From assembly GCF_002259595.1 (NCBI RefSeq), contig NZ_MWWU01000002.1:186001-250000 (forward strand): a stretch of 64,000 nt of DNA, written 5' to 3'. How positions within the stretch are numbered: the first letter of the stretch is position 1; each line of letters opens with the position of its first letter. The notes under the pieces were generated by a model. It was not told the DNA's origin. It was given only the letters and a program-made list of their open reading frames with translations, and searched no databases. This stretch comes from Aeriscardovia aeriphila. GTDB taxonomy: Bacteria > Actinomycetota > Actinomycetes > Actinomycetales > Bifidobacteriaceae. A program made the translations under genes and the position numbers. Of the stretch, positions 47,840-54,581 are shown in pieces.

Positions 47840-48620
47840 AGGCTCTGCCGTGAGAAGTGAAATGACTGAGGCTAAGGCTGATCCGGCAACACTTGATCCG
47901 GCAACGCTGATGAATGATGTGCCGCACTTGAGCGAAGATGATCTGCGCATCTGCCGTAGCAGAGCTCAGCAGTTACTGGCCGAGAGGGCGAGCCAAGCGG
48001 ATATTGCCGTCGTCACCGAGCAGTTGGGACGTTACCCGCGTGGATTTATCTCCGTCGCCGCGCGCTGCCAGCAGTGCGGAACACCATTGGTTGTGGCAAC
48101 TCGACCGCTGATTACCGAGCGCGTCAAGCATCCTACTCCTTTCCCGACCACTTTCTATTTGACGAGCCCGGAGGCCGTGAAGGCAGCGTCGCATTTGGAA
48201 TCTGCCGGTGTGATGGTTGAGCTGCAGGAGCTGTACGGTGAGGAAGCGACTGCTGGCGAGGCTGCTGCTGCACAAGCTTCGGGTGCAGCTGCTTCAGACG
48301 CTGTTGAAACTGCGGATTCTGGCGAGGCGCAGGGTGATAATCTGGAGCGCCACCGCCAGTATGTTTGCGCCCATGAGATGTACCTTGCCGTGAGAAACGA
48401 GCTGGCCCGCGAGCTGGGCGACTCGCAGGAGCATATTCTTAACATTTCTGCAGGCGGCATGCCTACCCGCGTCAAGTGCTTGCACGCTCTCGTCGGCCAT
48501 GCGCTGGCGATGGGTCCGGGCGTGAACCCGGTGGGCGATGAAGCGTTGCACCGTATGAAGCACGAGTTCGACCCTGCGGTGTGCCGTTGCACGCTGAAAG
48601 TTGCCGATTTTGAGCGCTAA
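47808..48620 (+). CDS. DUF501 domain protein
   Basis: The 270-residue protein belongs to an actinobacterial family of unknown function found between the FtsB-like and Ppx genes. Conserved segments are QLGRYPRGFISVAARCQQCG, a cysteine pair that may bind metal, and PFPTTFYLTSPEAV. An Ala/Glu/Ser-rich insertion (about 148-182) separates the two halves; the C-terminal half has NISAGGMPTRVKCLHAL. AAAGGA precedes the ATG, which lies inside the end of the previous gene. Confidence 0.85.
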   Translation: MPTEDELAMNEGSAVRSEMTEAKADPATLDPATLMNDVPHLSEDDLRICRSRAQQLLAERASQADIAVVTEQLGRYPRGFISVAARCQQCGTPLVVATRPLITERVKHPTPFPTTFYLTSPEAVKAASHLESAGVMVELQELYGEEATAGEAAAAQASGAAASDAVETADSGEAQGDNLERHRQYVCAHEMYLAVRNELARELGDSQEHILNISAGGMPTRVKCLHALVGHALAMGPGVNPVGDEALHRMKHEFDPAVCRCTLKVADFER

Positions 48621-48654
48621 CAAGGTACTCAGTACAGCGAGCCTGTGCAGTGGA

Positions 48655-48693
48655 GAACGCGCAGTGAAGACGCGCAGTGAGGACGCGCTGTGA
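48655..48693. repeat. Three tandem copies of a 13-bp unit
   Basis: GAACGCGCAGTGA, AGACGCGCAGTGA and GGACGCGCTGTGA follow each other at 48655, 48668 and 48681, between the DUF501 and ppx genes. Confidence 0.8.
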
Positions 48694-48735
48694 GCAACGC
48701 AGTTAACAAGTGCGATAACAAGTGAGGAGCAGACG

Positions 48736-49797
48736 ATGACGGAATTGACTGAGCAGGAGCGCGAGTTCGCTCGTGAGGCTGCCGCAACCCCGAGGCCTGA
48801 GGGCAGCGTGCGCGTGGCCGGTATCGACTGCGGCACCAACAGCATTCGCCTCATGATCGCCGACGTTGACGAAGCCGGTCTCCACGTTCGCGTGCCGCGC
48901 ATTATGGACGTGATCCGCCTAGGCCAGGACGTCGACCGCAATCACGCTTTTGCACCGGTTGCTCTCGAGCGTGCTTATGCGTCTGTTGCCCGATTTGCCG
49001 AGATTATCAGACTGGCTGGTGGTGTCGATCGCATCCACTTCGTTGCCACTTCGGCTACTCGTGATGCCTCGAACCGTGAAGAGTTTGAAGACGAGGTGGA
49101 ACGCCTTCTCGGCGCTCGCCCGGAAGTGATCCCGGGCACTCAGGAAGCGCGCTTGAGCTTCCTGGGAGCGACCTCCCATTTGAGTGCTCAGCAGTTGCGC
49201 GACAAAGCTCCGTTGCTGGTGGTGGACCTCGGCGGTGGTTCGACTGAAATGGTGCTGGGTGGAACAGGGGAGCAGGCCAGTGAAGTTGCTCAGTCGATCA
49301 GCATGAATATAGGTTCGGTGAGGATGAGCGAAAGGCATTTGCTCTCCGACCCGGCCACTGCCGAGCAGATTGCGCAGGCGCAGGACGATATTGATGGCGT
49401 TCTGCATGATGCCTTGCGCACTGTTAATCTTGAGAAAACCCGGACGCTCATCGGCGTGTCGGGAACTATTACGACGCTCAGCCTCGCCGCTCAGGGAGAA
49501 AAGGTGTATTCGCGCGAGCTGGTCGACGGCGTGCAGGTGAGCATCGAGAACGCGAAGAAGGCTGCTGACATGATTCTGTCGCTTTCCACAAAGGATATGG
49601 AGAGCTGGCCGGTCATTCACCCCGGTAGGCGCGACGTTATCGGCGGCGGCGTGCTCGTCTACTCGAGGCTTTTGACGCTGGTCAACGCGCTGACTCGTAA
49701 GGCAGGCCATGAGATTACCAGTTACACTGCTTCGGAGCGCGGCTTGCTGGAGGGAATTATTCTTGACGCGGGTCGCAGTATGCTTGCTTCGAGGTGA
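48736..49797 (+). CDS. ppx: Ppx/GppA-family phosphatase (exopolyphosphatase)
   Basis: The enzyme hydrolyses terminal phosphate from polyphosphate, or pppGpp in some relatives. The 353-residue chain has the actin-like ATPase fold: GIDCGTNSIRLMIAD is phosphate loop 1, TSATRDASN and the PGTQEARLSFLGA segment follow, and VVDLGGGSTE is phosphate loop 2. It is about the size of the short actinobacterial Ppx proteins, without the HD-like C-terminal domain of the E. coli enzyme. Confidence 0.92.
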   Translation: MTELTEQEREFAREAAATPRPEGSVRVAGIDCGTNSIRLMIADVDEAGLHVRVPRIMDVIRLGQDVDRNHAFAPVALERAYASVARFAEIIRLAGGVDRIHFVATSATRDASNREEFEDEVERLLGARPEVIPGTQEARLSFLGATSHLSAQQLRDKAPLLVVDLGGGSTEMVLGGTGEQASEVAQSISMNIGSVRMSERHLLSDPATAEQIAQAQDDIDGVLHDALRTVNLEKTRTLIGVSGTITTLSLAAQGEKVYSRELVDGVQVSIENAKKAADMILSLSTKDMESWPVIHPGRRDVIGGGVLVYSRLLTLVNALTRKAGHEITSYTASERGLLEGIILDAGRSMLASR

Positions 49798-49893
49798 GCA
49801 CGAGAAGTAAGTGTTCGAAGTAGTGAGTGCGAGGGTGGTGCGCCCTCTGAGGAGAGGCACGCTACTCTCGCGCAAAGTTGAGGCGACACAGTG

Positions 49894-49922
49894 TTTTACT
49901 CTGCACGGCTTTGGCATACAAT
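49894..49922 (+). promoter_or_regulatory. Probable promoter of tRNA-Leu
   Basis: TTTTAC at 49894-49899 and TACAAT at 49917-49922 are 17 bp apart, with the tRNA starting 35 bp further on. Confidence 0.55.
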
Positions 49923-49957
49923 AAGTGAGGCTTGTCGTAAGTAGCGCTTGTCGCTTT

Positions 49958-50041
49958 GCTCCGGTGGCGGAATGGTAGACGCAGCGGGCTTAAACCCCGC
50001 GGTCCGTTGAGGACATGTGGGTTCGATACCCATCCGGAGTA
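49958..50041 (+). tRNA. tRNA-Leu(UAA)
   Basis: The acceptor arms are GCTCCGG and CCGGAGT. The anticodon arm is GCGGG/CCCGC with loop CTTAAAC (anticodon TAA), followed by a long variable arm and the T loop TTCGATA. Position 50041 is the discriminator A. CTA rather than CCA follows, so the CCA end is added after transcription, unlike the tRNA-Arg in this window. Confidence 0.95.
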
Positions 50042-50132
50042 CTACATATCCGTCGGGTGTTCTGTGACACTGATCGAGTGTCGCGAGGACTTCTCGCGCT
50101 CTTTTCTTCCCGTTCTCTCGCCTTGAACTCTT

Positions 50133-50852
50133 TCAGTGCAAGAGCATGAAAAGCATCAGCGAAATGATAATCACAATCACCAGGGCGATCGGTACAACCC
50201 ACGACGAAGCTTTCATCCTCTGATTGTGCTTGTCGAAAGCTTTCTGCACTTCCTGCGGAACTTCAGATCGAACCTGCTCATACTGCAAGCTCGCACGCTG
50301 AATCGCACCCTTCTGAGCGCGGGCATACTCCAAGTTTTTCTTTGCCTGCTCGATATCCTGCGTGGAGTTAATCACTGCTGTCACGTTCTGATTAAGCTCG
50401 GTCAGCGCCTTCTCATGCTCAGTAATATTTGACTGCGTATGCTGGCCCATCTCTCGCACTTGACGCGAAAACTCCTGTGCCGCACCCTCCTCTTGGGAAC
50501 CGGCATTCACCTTCACCTCGGTGGAACCGTTAGTCAACATCAACACCAGAGTCTCACCGGAAGTCTGGATAGTGGATGTTACGGCTGAGCTCAGCGGCAT
50601 CTGCACATCTTCTGCTGCCACATGGTCGCGATAGAGGCGAGCGGTTTCGAACTGGGCAACGGGGGAGTTCCACCGCTTCTTCTCATCTTCGAGAGCAGCC
50701 TTCGCCTTGTCGACAGCTTTAGCGTGCTGCTTGGAAACGCGATTAAAAGAATCTTCTGCAGCTTTCACGTTGCGATCGTACTCGTTGCGAGCCTGTTCTA
50801 CTGAATTCCATGCTTGTTCCAAACGCAACATCTGAGGAGATTTCTCAGCCAT
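50133..50852 (-). CDS. Tail-anchored coiled-coil protein of unknown function
   Basis: I do not recognise a family. The 239-residue chain starts at MAEKSPQ (GGTGGGAAG ahead) and is mostly helical. It has a charged coiled coil (about 8-65), a central segment with beta-like sequence (about 85-115, LVLMLTNGSTEVKV), a second coiled coil (about 120-205), and a C-terminal hydrophobic anchor of about 20 residues (VPIALVIVIIISLMLFMLL) with only His after it. There is no signal peptide, so most of it should face the cytoplasm. It stands between tRNA-Leu and the divergent FKBP gene. Confidence 0.7.
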   Translation of the reverse strand: MAEKSPQMLRLEQAWNSVEQARNEYDRNVKAAEDSFNRVSKQHAKAVDKAKAALEDEKKRWNSPVAQFETARLYRDHVAAEDVQMPLSSAVTSTIQTSGETLVLMLTNGSTEVKVNAGSQEEGAAQEFSRQVREMGQHTQSNITEHEKALTELNQNVTAVINSTQDIEQAKKNLEYARAQKGAIQRASLQYEQVRSEVPQEVQKAFDKHNQRMKASSWVVPIALVIVIIISLMLFMLLH

Positions 50853-50986
50853 GCTTCCCACCTTCTGCCTGTAAGCCTTTTGCTTACAGTTTACGCTTGT
50901 TGCGCTCAATTGGGCGGCCGCACCGGTAACATAGAGCCGGTAACCCGCGAGCTATGTGCTCAGCGGCAAAAGCATAAGGAGTAAAC

Positions 50987-51403
50987 ATGAGTGAAGCACA
51001 GATGCCAGTGGTCACTGGTGGCTTCGGCGAAATGCCAACCATTTCCTTCCCACAGGCTGAGGCTCCAGCAGGTTTGAAGGCTGTCGAGCTGGTGGAAGGC
51101 GACGGCCCAGTCGTGCGCCCTGGTGACATGGTCACTGTGAACTATCACGGTGTCGTGTGGGGTTCTGACGTCCCCTTCGATTCTTCTTTCAACCGTCATC
51201 AGCCAGCAACCTTCGGCATTGGCATTGGCCAGGTCATTAAGGGTTGGGATAACACCGTTCCTGGCCACAACGTTGGTTCTCGTCTCGTGGTTTCCATCCC
51301 AGCCGAGTATGGCTACGGTTCGCGTGGCATCCCGTCTGCTGGCATTCCTGGCGGCGCCACTTTGGTGTTCGTCGTTGACATTGTGTCGACTACTTCTCGC
51401 TGA
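50987..51403 (+). CDS. FKBP-type peptidyl-prolyl cis-trans isomerase
   Basis: The 138-residue cytoplasmic protein is a single FKBP domain: VTVNYHGVVWGSDVPFDSSF, GQVIKGWDNTVPG and IPAEYGYGSRG contain the conserved active-site positions. It has no trigger-factor or signal part. AAGGAG precedes the ATG. Codon use is strongly biased, which suggests abundance. Its stop codon lies inside a dispersed 9-mer (51400-51408). Confidence 0.94.
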   Translation: MSEAQMPVVTGGFGEMPTISFPQAEAPAGLKAVELVEGDGPVVRPGDMVTVNYHGVVWGSDVPFDSSFNRHQPATFGIGIGQVIKGWDNTVPGHNVGSRLVVSIPAEYGYGSRGIPSAGIPGGATLVFVVDIVSTTSR

Positions 51404-51427
51404 TAATCTCAAAATTTCTTGAGATTA
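51404..51427. terminator. Hairpin between the FKBP gene and greA
   Basis: TAATCTCAA at 51404 pairs perfectly with TTGAGATTA at 51419 around AATTTC. The left arm uses the end of a dispersed 9-mer. There is no long T run, so it may weaken rather than stop transcription. Confidence 0.5.
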
Positions 51428-51468
51428 CCACTGCCGAGAGTTCGGCGTATTTCCTATAAAGGAGTGAT

Positions 51469-51963
51469 ATGGCAGAGGATAAGATCTATCTGCTGACTCA
51501 GGACGCTTACGATGAGATGCGTAAGGAGCTCGAGCATCGTCAGGGCCCATTGCGCGAAGAGATCGTTCAGAAGATCTCCGCTGCGCGCGCTGAGGGCGAT
51601 TTGTCCGAGAACGGCGGTTACCACGCTGCTCGTGAGGCACAGGCGAAGAATGAGGGTCGAATCAACGAGTTGATCGTCAAGTTGCGCGACTCGAAGATTA
51701 TCACCCCTCCTGAGGCAGGCACCGTGGGCAATGGCACTCTGGTCACTTTGAAGATTGGCTCGATGGAAGGCAAGTACTTGGTGGGTTCTCATGACCTGTC
51801 TATTGCTACTTCCGAGCAGATTATCAGCCCACAGTCTCCGATTGGCCAGGCTGTAATGGATCATCACACGGGTGATACTGTCACTTACACTGCACCAACA
51901 GGCCGTGAGATTCAGGCTACGATTGTGGATGCTCAGCCTTACAAGGCTCAGCAGTCTCAGTGA
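51469..51963 (+). CDS. greA: Transcription elongation factor GreA
   Basis: GreA makes stalled RNA polymerase cleave its transcript. The N-terminal coiled coil (about 10-80) has the acidic tip in AEGDLSENGGYHAARE, and the C-terminal FKBP-like domain holds GRLGT-equivalent and LVGSHDLS strands. The length of 164 residues is normal. AAAGGAG precedes the ATG. The pairing with an FKBP gene just upstream is probably one transcript. Confidence 0.95.
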   Translation: MAEDKIYLLTQDAYDEMRKELEHRQGPLREEIVQKISAARAEGDLSENGGYHAAREAQAKNEGRINELIVKLRDSKIITPPEAGTVGNGTLVTLKIGSMEGKYLVGSHDLSIATSEQIISPQSPIGQAVMDHHTGDTVTYTAPTGREIQATIVDAQPYKAQQSQ

Positions 51964-51991
51964 CTAGCGCACAGCGCTTGAACATTCATAG

Positions 51992-52027
51992 AAGGGTCGG
52001 ATTGCATTGCAGTCCGACCCTTTTTTA
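51992..52027 (+). terminator. Rho-independent terminator of greA
   Basis: AAGGGTCGGA at 51992 pairs with TCCGACCCTT at 52013, and a T run follows. Confidence 0.92.
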
Positions 52028-52040
52028 TAGCCGTAGGAGG

Positions 52041-52126
52041 GTGTTACAAGCGCAGGAGAGCGTTACAGTCGCGCGATAGCGTACAGTCCGCTACAGTCAG
52101 CAACAGGGTGTTACAGGCACAGGAGA
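52041..52126. repeat. Imperfect 19-bp direct repeat after greA
   Basis: GTGTTACAAGCGCAGGAGA (52041-52059) recurs at 52108-52126 with two changes. Between them are several TACAG words. The second copy ends four bases before the trhA stop codon. Confidence 0.65.
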
Positions 52127-52129
52127 CTC

Positions 52130-52984
52130 CTACAGGCGCAGCAGGACGAAGAAGATTGCCACCATATGGCATGCATATGCCAGCGTCGTGCACGTGTGAA
52201 AAATCTCGTGGAAGCCGTAGACGCGCGGCCAGGGGTCAGGCCAGCGTTTGCCATAGACCACAGCGCCGAGAATATACGTCAAGCCACCGGAGACAATCAA
52301 CCACACCACAACCGGGCCTGCTGCAGGAGCAACCCACAGCGCGGGGATAAATAGGCCACCGGAGACGCCGAAAATGACGTAGACCAGCGTATAGAGCCAG
52401 CGTGGTGCGTTGATAAAGATCACGTGCAGGATGATGGCAGCCGCCGTCGCCACCCACAAAGCGGTGAGGGCAATGTGGCGCACGGAAGCAGGCAAAGCGA
52501 AGCTGATCGGTGTGAAAGTTCCCACAATGAGCAGGAAAATATTAACATGGTCGATGCGGCGTAGAATGTCTGTCACCTTCTCATTCCAGTCGCCAATATG
52601 GTAGACGGCAGAGTTGGCGAACAGGATGAGCGAGCAGATCATATACACTGCACACGCCCATTTCATCGCTGGCCCATGCGCTAGGCTGATCGCTACAATG
52701 CCGCCGGCGAGAGCCAGGGGAGCAGTGCCCGCGTGAATCCAACCACGCATCGCTGGTTTCGGCCTTCCGTGAACATCCAGCCGAACTTTCTTCCACGGGT
52801 AAGGCCCTTCCTTGATAGCGCCGACTCGCATGCCATGCTTGTACATTTTCTTCTCTCGGCGGGCCACGCGCTTGAGGTATTTCCACTGCGCTTTGGCCTC
52901 ATCGGCACGCCTCTGAGCTGCCAGAGGGTCGAGCGTGTGCTCTAGCTCAGGGTTTGGCATATTCGGTGTGTTTTTCTCGCTCAT
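52130..52984 (-). CDS. trhA: TrhA/hemolysin III family membrane protein (PAQR superfamily)
   Basis: The 284-residue protein has a charged cytoplasmic N-terminus and seven membrane spans. The metal-site residues of the PAQR fold are visible: SAVYHIG (Ser and His), RIDHVNIF, and FHEIFHTCT with two His near the end. Family members are linked to membrane-fluidity control; haemolysis is not a safe inference. The start is ATG 52984, with AAAGG six bases ahead. It is divergent from the PdtaS-like kinase, with only about 50 bp between starts. Confidence 0.9.
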   Translation of the reverse strand: MSEKNTPNMPNPELEHTLDPLAAQRRADEAKAQWKYLKRVARREKKMYKHGMRVGAIKEGPYPWKKVRLDVHGRPKPAMRGWIHAGTAPLALAGGIVAISLAHGPAMKWACAVYMICSLILFANSAVYHIGDWNEKVTDILRRIDHVNIFLLIVGTFTPISFALPASVRHIALTALWVATAAAIILHVIFINAPRWLYTLVYVIFGVSGGLFIPALWVAPAAGPVVVWLIVSGGLTYILGAVVYGKRWPDPWPRVYGFHEIFHTCTTLAYACHMVAIFFVLLRL

Positions 52985-53036
52985 TCTCATCCTTTTTCCG
53001 CTTGTCCACCACAATAGCGCTAGGCCAGCGAATACC

Positions 53037-54581
53037 ATGGAGATTATGGCCGAATTTGCTCGAATTATTAAGGACGCACCAAACCTCGACGACTCTGACC
53101 GTGATTGCTTGCACAGGCTCGTTGCTGACTGGCAAGTGATCGCTGACCTGGGATACATGGACCTTCAGCTGGTCATTCCCGTCGCCGACGGCCACTTCAT
53201 TTACGCCGGTCAGTGCCGCCCGTCCACTGGTGTGTCCATTCGACCAGACGACTTGGTGGGCCACCTTGTCGATTCTGATATGCGCGCCTTGCTCATGCGC
53301 GCTATGGGTTCGCATGATATTTTCCGCTCTCGCCAAGAAGAAAAGGATGATCACGACGATTACTACGATGACGAGGATGAAGAGCGCGATACCACTCCTC
53401 GCATCTGCGACACTTTCGCCGGAATTTGGCACAACGGGCGTGCGATCGGCGTTCTGATTCGAGAAACCAACCTCAACACGCGCGGTATTGCTGGCCGCTA
53501 CGAGCGCGAGGGAATCACTGCAGCCAAAGCCCTCTTCAGCATGGTTTCGCGCGGCGAGTTCCCCTACTCTGTCGCTGTGAACAAGCAAAGGCATAACCCT
53601 CGAGTTTCTGATGGTTTCACTGTGCTGGATTCGCATGGCGTCATCAACTGCTCTTCGCCTAATGCCATCTCCTGCTTGCGCCGCTTGGGTTTTGTCAACG
53701 AGCTGGAAGGCCGCGGTTTTGACGATGTGATCCGCGAACTGCTGGGCGATAACAAGGAAGCCATTCAGCAGATGCAGCCGATTTACTCGGGTATGGAACC
53801 TGCGGATACCACCTTGGAAGTCAACGGTTCTGCTATTGCTTTCCGCACTTTGCCGTTGAACGGACCGCGTGGTCACTTTGGTGCCGTCATTCTCTACCGT
53901 GATATTACTGAGCTTCGCCGTCGTGACGAGCAGCTGAAGACCAAGGATGCCACGATTTCTGAGATTCACCATCGTGTGAAAAATAACTTGCAGTCGGTTT
54001 CTGCTCTGCTGCGCCTTCAAGCCAGGCGCACGAAGAATGACGTGGTGAAGCGCGCGCTTTTTGAAGCTCAGAGGCGTGTGCAAGCTATCGCTATGGTTCA
54101 CGAGTCTTTGTCGCAATCGGCCGATGAGATGGTTGATTTTGACGCTGTGTTGCATGAACTGTTGCGCATGACTATCGACGTGGAAGCGCGTTCGGATCAG
54201 CATATTTCCCTCGTTTTTGAGGGCAAGTTCGGTAAGATGCCTTCGCAAGATGCAACCCCGCTTTCTCTGGTGCTGAACGAGCTGGTGACAAACTGTGTGG
54301 AGCACGGTTTTGAAGGACGCACCTCGGGTACGATCACGGTTTCCGTGGCGCGCTGGAAGAACGACCTGAACATTAGCGTGGAAGACGACGGCATTGGCCT
54401 GGAGGCAAGCCAGCAGATGGAGCACGATGACGGTGAATCAGGCTTAGGCACCCAGATTGTCAATACGTTTATTTCTTCCGACTTCGGAGGAACGGTGACG
54501 AGGAGTTCCAAGCCTGAAGGTGGCACGCGCGTGGACCTTACGGTGACATTGCGTGCAGCTCAGAACGCGGAGCGCATCTAG
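53037..54581 (+). CDS. pdtaS: PdtaS-like sensor histidine kinase (HisKA_2)
   Basis: The soluble 514-residue protein matches the mycobacterial PdtaS layout: an N-terminal GAF-like domain (HRLVADWQVIADLGYMDL, then GQCRPSTG), a PAS-like domain (about 190-290), a HisKA_2 helix pair with probable phosphoacceptor H311 (SEIHHRVKNNLQ), and a HATPase domain ending in GTRVDLT. PdtaS normally signals to the antiterminator PdtaR, which is not in the window. An acidic insert (about 100-118, mostly Asp and Glu with Tyr) interrupts the GAF-like domain. The start is uncertain: ATG 53037 or 53046. Its last 44 nt overlap the convergent EccC-like gene. Confidence 0.87.
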   Translation: MEIMAEFARIIKDAPNLDDSDRDCLHRLVADWQVIADLGYMDLQLVIPVADGHFIYAGQCRPSTGVSIRPDDLVGHLVDSDMRALLMRAMGSHDIFRSRQEEKDDHDDYYDDEDEERDTTPRICDTFAGIWHNGRAIGVLIRETNLNTRGIAGRYEREGITAAKALFSMVSRGEFPYSVAVNKQRHNPRVSDGFTVLDSHGVINCSSPNAISCLRRLGFVNELEGRGFDDVIRELLGDNKEAIQQMQPIYSGMEPADTTLEVNGSAIAFRTLPLNGPRGHFGAVILYRDITELRRRDEQLKTKDATISEIHHRVKNNLQSVSALLRLQARRTKNDVVKRALFEAQRRVQAIAMVHESLSQSADEMVDFDAVLHELLRMTIDVEARSDQHISLVFEGKFGKMPSQDATPLSLVLNELVTNCVEHGFEGRTSGTITVSVARWKNDLNISVEDDGIGLEASQQMEHDDGESGLGTQIVNTFISSDFGGTVTRSSKPEGGTRVDLTVTLRAAQNAERI

